Origin: JACJWR01 sp964547485
GTDB lineage: Bacteria; Actinomycetota; Actinomycetes; S36-B12; UBA10799
Assembly: GCA_964547485.1 (NCBI GenBank)
Contig: CAZJNU010000014.1
Location: forward strand, 1 to 41,957
Length of the DNA: 41,957 nt
Direction of reading: 5' to 3'
Shown here piece after piece: positions 8,827-17,038 of the stretch. Both the position numbers and the translations under genes were made by a program. The notes below the pieces were generated by a model, which did no database searches, was not told the origin of the DNA, and saw only the letters and a program-made list of their open reading frames with translations. Every line of letters begins with the position of its first letter. The stretch's first letter is position 1.

Positions 8827-9060
8827 ATGATTCTGGCGCTGGAGATTCTGTTGGTCGTCTCCAGCCTGCTCCTGATTGCCCTCGTGCTGCTGCACAAGGG
8901 CAAGGGTGGCGGGCTGTCGGACATGTTTGGCGGCGGCGTCACCTCTTCGGTGGGCGGGTCCAGTGTGGCCGAGCGGAACCTCGACCGGATAACTGTTGCA
9001 GTTGCCTTGATCTGGGCCGCGACGATCGTGGGTCTAGGCATAATCGTGTCCAGGAGCTAG
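8827..9060 (+). CDS. secG: SecG preprotein translocase subunit
   Basis: SecG is the small auxiliary subunit of the SecYEG protein-export channel in the cytoplasmic membrane. The 77 residues form the expected two transmembrane helices: residues ~2-21 (ILALEILLVVSSLLLIALVL) and ~54-74 (ITVAVALIWAATIVGLGIIV). They are joined by the characteristic cytoplasmic Gly-rich loop HKGKGGGLSDMFGGG. ATG 8827 has a good Shine-Dalgarno sequence (GAGGGGAG, 10 nt upstream). The longer open frame back to 8518 overlaps tpiA and is not real. Linkage to tpiA is widespread in Gram-positive bacteria. Confidence 0.95.
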   Translation: MILALEILLVVSSLLLIALVLLHKGKGGGLSDMFGGGVTSSVGGSSVAERNLDRITVAVALIWAATIVGLGIIVSRS

Positions 9061-9135
9061 TTCCGCACTCCTCGCAACGGAGTCCGGGCTGTTGACCCGG
9101 TACGGGTGTCCCGATGGTGCGTGTGCCAGCGGTCG

Positions 9136-9157
9136 TCATAGTGCAGTCTTCATAGTG
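9136..9157 (+). repeat. Short direct repeat upstream of rbpA
   Basis: TCATAGTG occurs at 9136-9143 and again at 9150-9157, 14 bp start to start, in the 119-bp gap between secG and rbpA. Either CATAGT could act as a -10 for rbpA, or the pair could be a regulator site. No -35 is clear. Confidence 0.3.
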
Positions 9158-9166
9158 GTGCTAGTC

Positions 9167-9173
9167 AAGGAGG
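9167..9173 (+). promoter_or_regulatory. Strong ribosome binding site for rbpA
   Basis: AAGGAGG lies 6 nt before the GTG at 9180 and fixes that start. It is one of the best Shine-Dalgarno matches in the window, as expected for an abundant transcription factor. Confidence 0.75.
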
Positions 9174-9179
9174 CAATCA

Positions 9180-9518
9180 GTGGCCGGTGGAAGCGCGATT
9201 CGTGGCAGCCGAGTGGGCGCTGGCCCAATGGGTGAAGCCGAACGCGGTGAGGCCGCTCCCCGCAGGTATGTGTCGTTCTACTGCTCGGACGGGCACGAGA
9301 CCACTCCGAGCTTCGCAGACGAGGCAAGCGTGCCGGAGATTTGGGACTGCCCGAGCTGCGGTTACCCGGCCGGCCGCGATCCCGAGCATCCCCCCAAGCC
9401 TCCCAAAATCGAGCCCTACAAGACCCACCTTGCCTACGTCAAGGAGCGCCGATCTTCCGGTGACGGCGACCAGATCCTGGCCGAGGCGCTGCAGCGCGTC
9501 CGTGGTGAGGACCTGTAG
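9180..9518 (+). CDS. rbpA: RNA polymerase-binding protein RbpA (or its paralogue RbpB)
   Basis: RbpA is an actinobacteria-specific protein that binds the housekeeping sigma factor and RNA polymerase and stabilises the open complex. The 112 residues show the family plan: a basic N-terminal tail with IRGSRVGAG, APRRYVSFYC leading into the small core, FADEASVPEIWDCPSCGYPAG with CxxC, then PPKPPKIEPYKTHLAYVKERR linking to the C-terminal sigma-interaction helix. The C-terminus is short (ends RVRGEDL). Cys in YCSDGHE plus CPSC could bind zinc, as in Streptomyces RbpA. Some actinobacteria have two copies; I cannot tell from one locus whether this is the principal one. It follows secG by 119 bp. Confidence 0.85.
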   Translation: MAGGSAIRGSRVGAGPMGEAERGEAAPRRYVSFYCSDGHETTPSFADEASVPEIWDCPSCGYPAGRDPEHPPKPPKIEPYKTHLAYVKERRSSGDGDQILAEALQRVRGEDL

Positions 9519-9542
9519 TTCGACCTGCTGCAGTTTCACGCA

Positions 9543-9571
9543 TTGCAGGTGGTCACTTCGGGGGTTATTGT
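9543..9571 (+). promoter_or_regulatory. Promoter of the antitoxin-toxin operon, leaderless
   Basis: TTGCAG (9543-9548), a 17-bp spacer and TATTGT (9566-9571) make the best-spaced promoter I found in the window. The -10 ends 6 nt before the antitoxin ATG at 9578, so the transcript would begin at the start codon. The antitoxin probably represses at this site, as is usual for such operons; no clear operator palindrome was seen. Confidence 0.55.
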
Positions 9572-9577
9572 GGTCAC

Positions 9578-9835
9578 ATGGATGTCGGGGTCAGGGAACT
9601 CAAGGCGCATCTCTCCGCGCTTCTGAAGCGGGCTCAGGCCGGTGAGGTAATCACCATCACGGATCGAGGTCGGCCCACTGCGGTGCTTGCGCCGCTGCCG
9701 GGTCCGGACCGAGTCGAGCGCGGGATCAAGGAAGGTTGGATTGCACCAGCCACCGCCGCCGGGTTGGTCCCAGTCAAGAGGTTCCGGCCACGGATTTCGA
9801 TCAGCGCCAGCCTGACCGAGGATCGCGGAGCGTGA
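9578..9835 (+). CDS. Phd/YefM-type antitoxin of a VapBC-like module
   Basis: 85 residues. The N-terminal half has the Phd/YefM fold signature: MDVGVRELKAHLSALLKRAQAGEVITITDRGRPTAVLAPL in outline (VRELKxHLSxLLxRxxxGExxxITxxGRPxAVL), which dimerises and binds DNA. The C-terminal ~45 residues are Pro/Arg/Ile-rich and should wrap around the toxin. It starts at a leaderless-type ATG and its TGA overlaps the toxin GTG, so the two are coupled. It neutralises the downstream PIN toxin and probably autoregulates the operon. Confidence 0.85.
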   Translation: MDVGVRELKAHLSALLKRAQAGEVITITDRGRPTAVLAPLPGPDRVERGIKEGWIAPATAAGLVPVKRFRPRISISASLTEDRGA

Positions 9836-10236
9836 TCGTGTACGTCGACAGTTCTGTGCTTCTCAAGCGGTACGTCGACGAACCGGACTCGGAATTGGCC
9901 GAGGACATCCTGCGGGCAGACGCGGTGCTCGCCACCGCTCGCCACACCGTTGTTGAGGTGCGCCGCAATCTGGCACGACTGCTCAGCTCGGTGGACGCCG
10001 AATCGGCCCGCGACCAGTTCAGCTCGGATCTCAACGCGTTCCTGATCGTGGAGCTCGACGCAGTCACCTGTGAAGCGGCCGCCATCATCGGTGAGCAGAC
10101 GGGAGTGCGGTCTCTTGATGCCCTGCATCTTGCGGCGGCCCAGCGTGTCGGCGGCCCTGCGACGAGTTTCGCCACCTTCGACATTCGGCAGGCCCAGGCG
10201 GCGCGGTTGCTGGGCCTGGTCGTGCAAGGCGCCTGA
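9832..10236 (+). CDS. vapC: VapC-type PIN-domain ribonuclease toxin
   Basis: 134 residues from GTG 9832 (GTGA overlap with the antitoxin); a second GTG at 9838 is possible. The PIN-domain acidic residues are all present: Asp6 in VIVYVDSS, Glu42 in HTVVEVRR, Asp96 in SLDALHLA and Asp117 in FATFDIRQ. These bind Mg/Mn for RNA cleavage, so the toxin looks intact. VapC toxins cut tRNA or rRNA; the target cannot be predicted here. The pair sits between rbpA and the convergent pgl gene and ends 12 bp from pgl. Confidence 0.88.
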   Translation: MIVYVDSSVLLKRYVDEPDSELAEDILRADAVLATARHTVVEVRRNLARLLSSVDAESARDQFSSDLNAFLIVELDAVTCEAAAIIGEQTGVRSLDALHLAAAQRVGGPATSFATFDIRQAQAARLLGLVVQGA

Positions 10237-10247
10237 CGCAGCAGGCG
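10230..10247. terminator. Small hairpin between convergent vapC and pgl
   Basis: CGCCTG (10230-10235) and CAGGCG (10242-10247) form a perfect 6-bp stem with a 6-nt loop exactly at the junction of the two convergent genes, overlapping the vapC stop. No T-run follows on either strand, so it would be a weak or Rho-assisted bidirectional terminator at best. Confidence 0.3.
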
Positions 10248-10248
10248 A

Positions 10249-11001
10249 CTACCGGGGCAGCAGCGAAGCGGAGTCGGCGTCGAGCAGGGCGAGGGTCTCC
10301 GACGTCCCGTGCACCATCCCTGCGGGCACCGGGGTGGAACCCGCAGCGGGTGCCAGTGCCGCGCGGATCGCGTCGGCTTTGCCGTCGCCGGAGGCGATCA
10401 ACCAGACCCGCGCGGCGGCGTCGATGGTCGCCAGCGTGAACGAAATCCGGGTGGGAGGCGGTTTGGGGGAGTCCCGGACAGGAATCACGGTCCCATGCCC
10501 GTGCAGTCCGGGATGTCCGGGGAATAGCGACGCCACGTGTCCATCTTCGCCGACTCCGAGCATCGCGACATCAATCCGGGGAATGCCGTCGGCGTCACCG
10601 GCTGCCGCTGCCAACTCGGCCGCGTAGCCCGCCGCCGCAGCATCGACGTCGTCACCGTAGGAACCGCCGCGACAGGGCATGGCGTGTACCCGGGCCGGAT
10701 CGATCGGCAACTTGTCGAGCATCGCGGTCCGCGCGTCCGTTTCGTTGCGCAGCGGATCCCCCTCCGGCTCGAACCTCTCGTCGGACCACCAGAAGTCGAC
10801 CCGCGACCAGTCGACCGCGGTCTGCGCTGGGTCGGCCACGACCGCCGCAAGCGACGATGTCCCGATCCTGCCGCCGGTCAGGGCGACATGGGCGACGCCG
10901 CGCACGGCCTGCGCGTCAAGGATGGCCGTGATCAACCGGGCTGCGACCGCCGCGGCCAACGAATCATGGTCGGGGTGGACGATCACAGTGTCAGCGGTCA
11001 T
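10249..11001 (-). CDS. pgl: 6-phosphogluconolactonase
   Basis: This enzyme hydrolyses 6-phosphogluconolactone to 6-phosphogluconate, the second step of the oxidative pentose-phosphate pathway. The 250 residues are of the DevB/NagB-like type, with VALTGGRIGTSSL near residue 40 (sugar-phosphate loop), SRVDFWWSDERFEPEGDPLRNE (~65-86) and IDVAMLGVGEDGHVASLFPGH (~145-165), the usual active-site segment. It starts at ATG 11001, overlapping the opcA stop (ATGA), as last gene of the tkt-tal-zwf-opcA-pgl operon. Confidence 0.95.
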   Translation of the reverse strand: MTADTVIVHPDHDSLAAAVAARLITAILDAQAVRGVAHVALTGGRIGTSSLAAVVADPAQTAVDWSRVDFWWSDERFEPEGDPLRNETDARTAMLDKLPIDPARVHAMPCRGGSYGDDVDAAAAGYAAELAAAAGDADGIPRIDVAMLGVGEDGHVASLFPGHPGLHGHGTVIPVRDSPKPPPTRISFTLATIDAAARVWLIASGDGKADAIRAALAPAAGSTPVPAGMVHGTSETLALLDADSASLLPR

Positions 11002-12140
11002 CAGTCGTTGCCTAACTGGTTGTCGATGGCACGGTCGGCGGCATTCTCGGCGTTGCGCTCTGCGGCAGCCACTGCACCGTCCCCGGCCGGCTTCTTGCCG
11101 GTGACCTTCTTGGCAGCCTTAGTCGCACCCTTGGACTTCGTGCCTGTCGCCTTCGTGCCTGCCGCCTTCGTGCCTGTCGCCTTGGTACCGACGGCCTTCT
11201 TCCTGCTGCGGAGGCGCTTCTCAGGCTTGGTCGGCTTCAGTTCGGCGGTGTCCAGCAGACCCATCGTGTGCTCGTAGGGCTCGTCGGGGTCGAGTCGGCG
11301 AAGCTCTTCGGTGATGAGTTCCTGCAGCCCCCGGCGCGGCAGGTACAGTTCTTTGACCGCCGTGCCCAGTCGTTCCACCTGCGCCATCGTGCCGTCATGG
11401 CGACTGATCGTCACGTCGCCCGCCTGGGTGTGCAGCACAACCTCATTGATACCCGGTCCCTTGCTCCGGTGGTAGGCGACCGGCACCCCCAGCCGCCACT
11501 GCAGCCACGTTCGCAGCAATGGTGCACTGGGGTTGTTCTGGGCTCGCACCGATGCCCGGGTGATGGCGTCGTAGGGCTGGTCCAGCACGGCGGCCAGCGC
11601 TGATCGCCACGGGGTGAGTCGAGTCCAGGAGAGGTCCGTGTCGCCGCTGACCAAGTTGTCCTTCATGGTGGCGAGGGCAACCAACGGTCGATGGTCCGAG
11701 GCGGTATCAATTATCCGGCGAGTGGCCAATTTGCCCAACGGGTCCGCTGATGGCTTCACCGGGTGCGCGGCGGGCCACCAGGCGACCACCGGGGTATCGG
11801 AGAGCAGCAGCGGCAGCACAACGGAGTGCGCATGGGCACTCAGCGCGCCGCGCAGTCGGAGCCGGACAAGTTCACCCGGTCCGTCGTTGTCACCGATGCT
11901 GATACCGGCATCCAGCCGAGGCTCCTCCCGGCCAGGGCGAGGGATGACCGTGATGATCCGGCACGGATGCTCGCCGGCCGAGTGTGACGCAGCCATCGTG
12001 GCGTCGTTCTGGTTCTCCTCGTCGGCGATGATGATGAGGGTCATCACCATGCCGGAGGCCGAGGCTCCCAGTCGGTGCCGCTCGGAGGCGATGGCCGAGG
12101 CCACCTCGCTAGCTGTCGTGTCTTCCAGTCTGACGGTCAT
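11001..12140 (-). CDS. opcA: OpcA, glucose-6-phosphate dehydrogenase assembly protein, with long repetitive tail
   Basis: OpcA is an allosteric activator or assembly factor for Zwf in actinobacteria and cyanobacteria. Residues ~1-300 match the family: MTVRLEDTTASEVASAI, ARDPSR-type ENQNDATMAASHSAGEHPCRI, LLLSDTPVVAWWP and the C-terminal QELITEELRRLDPDEPYE. Beyond residue ~302 comes a tail of ~75 residues rich in Lys, Thr, Ala and Gly (EKRLRSRKK, then GTKAT-like repeats, then AAERNAENAADRAIDNQ). Many homologues end near 300-310 residues as I recall, so the tail is an extension. Repeat DNA at 11136-11195 encodes it. The start overlaps the zwf stop (ATGA) and the end overlaps pgl. Confidence 0.93.
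   Translation of the reverse strand: MTVRLEDTTASEVASAIASERHRLGASASGMVMTLIIIADEENQNDATMAASHSAGEHPCRIITVIPRPGREEPRLDAGISIGDNDGPGELVRLRLRGALSAHAHSVVLPLLLSDTPVVAWWPAAHPVKPSADPLGKLATRRIIDTASDHRPLVALATMKDNLVSGDTDLSWTRLTPWRSALAAVLDQPYDAITRASVRAQNNPSAPLLRTWLQWRLGVPVAYHRSKGPGINEVVLHTQAGDVTISRHDGTMAQVERLGTAVKELYLPRRGLQELITEELRRLDPDEPYEHTMGLLDTAELKPTKPEKRLRSRKKAVGTKATGTKAAGTKATGTKSKGATKAAKKVTGKKPAGDGAVAAAERNAENAADRAIDNQLGND
11136..11195 (-). repeat. 15-bp tandem repeats inside opcA
   Basis: On the + strand the unit CTTCGTGCCTGTCGC occurs at 11136-11150, 11151-11165 (one change) and 11166-11180 (exact), followed by a degenerate copy at 11181-11195. In the opcA frame they encode GTKAT-like pentapeptides (residues ~316-335). 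The near-identity at DNA level points to recent slippage rather than an old protein motif, and unit number could vary between strains without breaking the frame. Confidence 0.8.
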
Positions 12141-13675
12141 GGTCGCCTCCAGGTGCGGCCGTCGCGGGCGAGCATCTCATCGGCGGAGGCGGGACCCCAG
12201 CTTCCCGGGGGATAGCCCTCCGGCTGACCGCTCGCCGCCCAGTGCTCGAGAATCGGATCGAGGATCTCCCAGGACATCTCCACCTCTCGGTGACGTGGGA
12301 ACAGCGGCGCATCGCCCAACAGGACATCCAGAATCAGCCGCTCGTAGGCCTCCGGGCTGCTCTCGGTGAACGAGTCGCCGTAGGCGAAGTCCATCGTGAC
12401 ATCGCGCACCTCCATCTGGGTGCCGGGAACCTTCGACCCGAACTTGATCGAGATTCCCTCATCCGGCTGCACCCTGATGACTAGCGCGTTGGACGACAGT
12501 TCCTGAGTGTCGGTCGCCGCGAACGGCAGGTGCGGGGCGCGTTTGAAGACTACCGCGATCTCCGACACTCGCCGGCCCAGTCGCTTGCCGGCCCGAAGGT
12601 AGAACGGCACGCCCACCCACCGGCGGGAGTCGATCTCCAACTTGATGGCCGCGTAGGTCTCGGTGATCGAGGTGGCGGGAATGTTGTCCTCTTCTAGGAA
12701 CCCCTTGACGTGTCGACCCCCCTGCCAGCCGCTGTCGTATTGGCCGCGGGCGGTGTGCTTGGTCAAGTCCGCCGGCAATACCACCGACGACAACACCTTC
12801 TCCTTCTCCAGCCGGACAGCCCGTGCGGAAAAAGCCGCCGGTTCCTCCATCGCAGTCAGCGCCAGCAACTGCATCAGGTGATTCTGGATAACGTCGCGGG
12901 CGGCACCGATACCGTCGTAGTAGCCGGCGCGGGAACCGATCCCGATGTCCTCAGCCATCGTGATCTGTACATGGTCGACGTAGTGGTTGTTCCAGATCGG
13001 CTCCCAGAGGCTGTTCGCGAACCGCAGCGCCAGCAGGTTCTGGACCGTCTCCTTGCCGAGGTAGTGGTCGATCCGGAAGATCGAACCGGTCGGGAAGACC
13101 TCCCCGAGAACCTCGTTGAGTTCCATCGCCGACTCGAGGTCGTGGCCGAATGGCTTCTCCACGATCACCCGTCGCCACGCCCCGCCTTCGCTCACGGAGA
13201 GTCCACTGCGCATCAACTGCTTGACCACCACTGAGAAGAATCGTGGCGGGATCGACAGATAGAAGGCGTGGTTTCCGCCCGTTCCGCGGACTCGGTCGAG
13301 GTCGCGCAGGGTGGAGGCCAGTTGATCAAACGCCGCGTCGTCGGTGAACTCGCCCGCCACGAACCGGATGCCTTGCGACAGTTGCTCCCAGACATCTTCC
13401 CGGAACGGCGTCCGGGCATGTTCGCGGACCGCGTCGTGCACCTCCTTGGCGAAGTCCTGGTCGGCCCAATCTCGGCGAGCGAACCCGACCAGCGCGAAGC
13501 CGGGGGGCAGTAGCCCGCGGTTCGCCAGGTCGTAGATAGCCGGCATCAACTTGCGTTTGGAGAGGTCTCCGGTCACGCCGAAGATCACCACCGCGCATGG
13601 TCCGGCGATCCGCGGAAGTCGCTTGTCGTTCGGGTCCCGCAGCGGGTTGTTCCCCGGAACGTACTCGTTGGCCAC
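12137..13675 (-). CDS. zwf: Glucose-6-phosphate dehydrogenase
   Basis: This enzyme oxidises glucose-6-phosphate to 6-phosphogluconolactone and makes NADPH, the entry to the oxidative pentose-phosphate pathway. 512 residues from GTG 13675 (MANEYVPGNNPLRD); AGGAGA lies 9 nt upstream. Motifs: VIFGVTGDLSKRKLMPAIY (~29-47, NADP-binding Rossmann loop), FGHDLESAMELN, the active-site signature RIDHYLGKETVQNL (~200-213), and RAGKRLGRRVSEIAV. It lies 83 bp downstream of tal and overlaps opcA, its activator, by 4 nt. Confidence 0.97.
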   Translation of the reverse strand: MANEYVPGNNPLRDPNDKRLPRIAGPCAVVIFGVTGDLSKRKLMPAIYDLANRGLLPPGFALVGFARRDWADQDFAKEVHDAVREHARTPFREDVWEQLSQGIRFVAGEFTDDAAFDQLASTLRDLDRVRGTGGNHAFYLSIPPRFFSVVVKQLMRSGLSVSEGGAWRRVIVEKPFGHDLESAMELNEVLGEVFPTGSIFRIDHYLGKETVQNLLALRFANSLWEPIWNNHYVDHVQITMAEDIGIGSRAGYYDGIGAARDVIQNHLMQLLALTAMEEPAAFSARAVRLEKEKVLSSVVLPADLTKHTARGQYDSGWQGGRHVKGFLEEDNIPATSITETYAAIKLEIDSRRWVGVPFYLRAGKRLGRRVSEIAVVFKRAPHLPFAATDTQELSSNALVIRVQPDEGISIKFGSKVPGTQMEVRDVTMDFAYGDSFTESSPEAYERLILDVLLGDAPLFPRHREVEMSWEILDPILEHWAASGQPEGYPPGSWGPASADEMLARDGRTWRRP

Positions 13676-13758
13676 CTGATCGTCTCCTGTGTTCGCGTCG
13701 CTGGGCGGGTGCGCTGGCTGGGCGGTTGCTGGGTTGCGTTGCTGGCTGTGGCGTCGGG

Positions 13759-14886
13759 TCAGGACCGGCCGGCGGTCTGCCGCGCCTTGGCCAGCGCGGA
13801 TTCGAGATTGGCCAGCAGATCCTTCCAGGCGTCGACGAACTTGATGACGCCCTCCGTCTCGAGACCGGTGAACACCGCCGGTAGGTCGACGCCAACCTCG
13901 GTGAGGGCGTCGAACACCTGCTGTGCGGCCGGGCCGGTGCCGGTGACGGTATCGCCGTGCACGTTGCCATGGCCACGCACCGCGTCGAGGGTCTTCTCCG
14001 GCATGGTGTTCACACAGCCGGGAGCAGCCAACTCCACCACGTACCGGTCGTCGGCGTATTTCGGATCCTTCACACCGGTGGAGGCCCAGAGCGGGCGTTG
14101 CGGGTTGGCGCCAGCCGCGGCCAGCGCCTTCCAGCGGTCGCTGCTGATGCAGCCCTCGTAGGCGGCCCAGGCGAGCCGAGCGTTGGCGATTCCGGCTTCC
14201 CCCAGCAGGGCTTCGGCCGCCGGCGTACCGATCTCGGTCAGTCGGGCGTCGACCGCGCTGTCCACCCGGGAAACGAAGAAGCTCGCCACCGAGTGGATCC
14301 CGGCCAGGTCGATGCCGGCGGCTTTCGCCTGCTCCAGACCGGCCAGGTAGGCCGACATCACAAGTTCATAACGCTCGACGTCGAAGATCAGCGTGACGTT
14401 GACGCTGATTCCGGCTGCGATCGCGGCTGTGATTGCGGGCAGGCCGGCAAGAGTCGCCGGAATCTTCACCAGCAGATTCGGTCGATCGACCGTCCACCAG
14501 AGTGCCTTCGCCTCGGCGATGGTGGCCTCTGTGTCGTTGGCCAGCCGCGGATCGACCTCGATCGAGACCCGGCCATCTGAACCGTTGGTGTTGTCGTACA
14601 CGCCGCGCATCACGTCACAGGCCCAGCGGACATCGAAGGTGGTCAACGCCCGGACTGCCTCGCCGACATCGACGCCGCGCACCCCGAGGTCGGCGATCTG
14701 ATCGGCGTACTCGGCCGATCCCGAAGAGATCGAGTGATCGAAGATCGACGGGTTGGTGGTCACCCCGACGACGTGGCTGGAGGCGATCAGGTCAGCGAGT
14801 CCGCCGCCGGAAAGTCGGCCGCGGTCGAGGTCGTCGAGCCAAACAGAGACGCCGATGTCGGAGAGTGCGCCGAGGTGGTCTGTCAT
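13759..14886 (-). CDS. tal: Transaldolase, actinobacterial type
   Basis: Transaldolase moves a dihydroxyacetone unit between sugar phosphates in the non-oxidative pentose-phosphate pathway. ATG 14886 gives 375 residues, typical for the actinobacterial class; AAAGGA precedes the start. Motifs: SVWLDDLDR (~14-22), GVTTNPSIF (~42-50), VSIEVDPRLANDT, NLLVKIPAT with the Schiff-base Lys (~140), INVTLIF-like SVNVTLIFDVERY, VASFFVSRVD (~205) and WASTGVKDPKY. A longer open frame upstream to 15228 overlaps tkt and is not used. It lies 85 bp after tkt in the same operon. Confidence 0.96.
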   Translation of the reverse strand: MTDHLGALSDIGVSVWLDDLDRGRLSGGGLADLIASSHVVGVTTNPSIFDHSISSGSAEYADQIADLGVRGVDVGEAVRALTTFDVRWACDVMRGVYDNTNGSDGRVSIEVDPRLANDTEATIAEAKALWWTVDRPNLLVKIPATLAGLPAITAAIAAGISVNVTLIFDVERYELVMSAYLAGLEQAKAAGIDLAGIHSVASFFVSRVDSAVDARLTEIGTPAAEALLGEAGIANARLAWAAYEGCISSDRWKALAAAGANPQRPLWASTGVKDPKYADDRYVVELAAPGCVNTMPEKTLDAVRGHGNVHGDTVTGTGPAAQQVFDALTEVGVDLPAVFTGLETEGVIKFVDAWKDLLANLESALAKARQTAGRS

Positions 14887-14971
14887 GTTCCAGGTCCTTT
14901 GTGTTCGGTGAGATTCGGTGAGATGTGGATGACGGGAGGTAGCGCGGTGATGTTCTTGGGGGAGTGGGCCC

Positions 14972-17038
14972 CTAGGGTCGGGCAGCGGCCAGCAGAGACT
15001 CCTTGGCGGCCGCCACCACCGCGTCGGCGGTGATGTCGAACTTGATGAAGAGCAGGTCGCCGTCGGCGGAGGCCCCGAAGTGCTCGATCGAGATCGCCCG
15101 GCCGGCGTCGCCCAGGTAGCGGTACCAGGGCATGGCGACCCCGGCCTCGACCGACACCCTCGCCCGCACTGCGCCAGGCAGAACCGACTCGCGGTACAGC
15201 TTGTCCTGCTGCTCGAACCACTCCACACACGGCATTGACACCACCCGGGCGGCGATGCCCTCGGCGGCGAGCGTCTCCTGTGCTGCCAGCGCGATCTGCA
15301 CCTCCGAACCGGTCGCGATCAGCAGAACTTCCGGCTCGCCGTCGCTCTCGGAGAGGATGTAGCCACCCTTGCTGACCCCCTCCGCGGATTCATACCGGGT
15401 TCGGTCGACAGTCGGCAGCGTCTGTCGGGACAGGATCAGCCCGGTCGGCTCATTGCGTTCCAGGATGGTGCGCCACGCCACCGCCACCTCATTTGCGTCG
15501 GCCGGCCGGACGATGTTCAACTGCGGCATCGCCCGAAGTGAGGCAAGGTGCTCGATCGGTTGATGGGTGGGGCCGTCTTCGCCCAGGCCGATGGAATCGT
15601 GCGTCCAGACGAAGGTCACGGGTGCCTTCATCAGGGCCGCGATCCGGACCGAGCCACGCATGTAGTCCGAGAAGGTGAAGAAGGTGCCGCCGAACGGGCG
15701 GGTCAAACCGCCGAGCGCCATCCCATTCAGGGCGGCCCCCATTGCATGCTCACGGATTCCGAAGTGCAGCACCCGACCGAAAGTGCTCGAGTCGGGGACA
15801 TCGTCGCTCAAACTCTCCGGCTCGAACGACTTGCCACCTTCGATGGTGGTGTTGTTCGAACCTGCAAGGTCGGCCGAACCGCCCCAGAATTCCGGCAGGA
15901 CAGCCGCGATGGCGTTGATGACTTTGCCGGAGGAGGCACGGGTGGCCATATCGTCGCCAGCGGCGAACACCGGGATGGCTTCGGCGAACCCGTCCGGCAG
16001 TCGACGCTCCACGAGCCGGTCCAGCAGCGCCGCCTTCTCGCCGTGCCGAGCCCGCCACGCGGTAAGTCGGGCATCCCATTCGGCGTGGGCGGCTTGGCCC
16101 CGTACAACCACCTCACGGGCATGATCGAGAACGTCCGGGTCCACCTCGAAGGTTCGGTTCGGGTCGAAGCCGAGGACCTCTTTGGTTGCGGCCACTTCGG
16201 ACACGCCCAAGGCTGACCCATGGATCTTGCCGGTGTTCTGCAACTTCGGCGACGGCCAACCGATGATCGAGCGCATCCGGATGATGCTGGGCCGGTGGGT
16301 CTCGGCCTCGGCGCGCAACAACGCCTCGTGCAGGGAGGTCACATCGACGTCGCCGTTCGGCATCATGTCCACGTGCTGGGTGTGCCAGCCGTAGGCCTCG
16401 TAGCGCTTCAGCACATCTTCGGTGAAGGCGACGTTGGTGTTGCCCTCGATGCTGATGTGGTTGTCGTCGTGGATCAGGATCAGGTTGCCGAGCCGCTGGT
16501 GGCCGGCGAGGCTGCTCGCCTCGGAGGTGATGCCCTCCTCCAGGCAGCCGTCACCGGCGAAGACGTAGATCCGGTGGTCGAACAGACTCTCACCCGGATC
16601 TGCGGCCTGGTCGAGGTTGCCTCGGACGTAGCGGGCATCCATCGCCATCCCCACCGCGGTGGCAAGGCCTTGTCCCAGTGGCCCGGTCGTCGTCTCGACC
16701 CCCACTGTGTGGCCGTACTCGGGGTGGCCGGGGGTGAGGCTTCCCCAGGTGCGGAACGACTCTAGGTCGCTGAGGGTCAACCCGTAGCCGGACAGGTAGA
16801 GCTGGATGTACAGCGTGAGGCTGGAGTGGCCGTTGGAGAGCACAAACCGGTCGCGGCCGATCCAGTGCGGGTCCGACGGGTCGTGCCGCAGGTGCCGCTG
16901 GAACAGCAGGTAGGCGGCCGGGGCGAGCGTCATTGCCGTGCCCGGATGCCCGTTTCCGACCTTCTGGACTGCGTCCATCGCCAACACCCGCGCGGTGTCC
17001 ACCGCGCGCCGGTCGAGCTCGCTCCAGTCAAGCGTCAC
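14972..17038 (-). CDS. tkt: Transketolase
   Basis: This thiamine-diphosphate enzyme transfers two-carbon units in the non-oxidative pentose-phosphate pathway. I chose GTG 17038 (TLDWSELDRRAVDTARVLAMD), 688 residues; GGAAGGA lies a suitable distance upstream and would fall inside the gene if the alternative TTG 17056 were used. Motifs: VGNGHPGTAMTLAP (~26), PGHPEYGHTVGVETTTGPLGQG (~96-117), the cofactor signature GDGCLEEGITSEA, and the pyrimidine domain with FGIREHAMGAALNGMAL and THDSIGLGEDGPTHQP. First gene of the pentose-phosphate operon, divergent from ctaB across 170 bp. Confidence 0.96.
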   Translation of the reverse strand: MTLDWSELDRRAVDTARVLAMDAVQKVGNGHPGTAMTLAPAAYLLFQRHLRHDPSDPHWIGRDRFVLSNGHSSLTLYIQLYLSGYGLTLSDLESFRTWGSLTPGHPEYGHTVGVETTTGPLGQGLATAVGMAMDARYVRGNLDQAADPGESLFDHRIYVFAGDGCLEEGITSEASSLAGHQRLGNLILIHDDNHISIEGNTNVAFTEDVLKRYEAYGWHTQHVDMMPNGDVDVTSLHEALLRAEAETHRPSIIRMRSIIGWPSPKLQNTGKIHGSALGVSEVAATKEVLGFDPNRTFEVDPDVLDHAREVVVRGQAAHAEWDARLTAWRARHGEKAALLDRLVERRLPDGFAEAIPVFAAGDDMATRASSGKVINAIAAVLPEFWGGSADLAGSNNTTIEGGKSFEPESLSDDVPDSSTFGRVLHFGIREHAMGAALNGMALGGLTRPFGGTFFTFSDYMRGSVRIAALMKAPVTFVWTHDSIGLGEDGPTHQPIEHLASLRAMPQLNIVRPADANEVAVAWRTILERNEPTGLILSRQTLPTVDRTRYESAEGVSKGGYILSESDGEPEVLLIATGSEVQIALAAQETLAAEGIAARVVSMPCVEWFEQQDKLYRESVLPGAVRARVSVEAGVAMPWYRYLGDAGRAISIEHFGASADGDLLFIKFDITADAVVAAAKESLLAAARP

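Noticed and set aside
9084..9100. CCGGG-loop-CCCGG as a secG terminator, and TTGACC (9092-9097) as an rbpA -35
   Set aside because: The stem is only 5 bp with no T-run, and no -10 lies at proper spacing from TTGACC.
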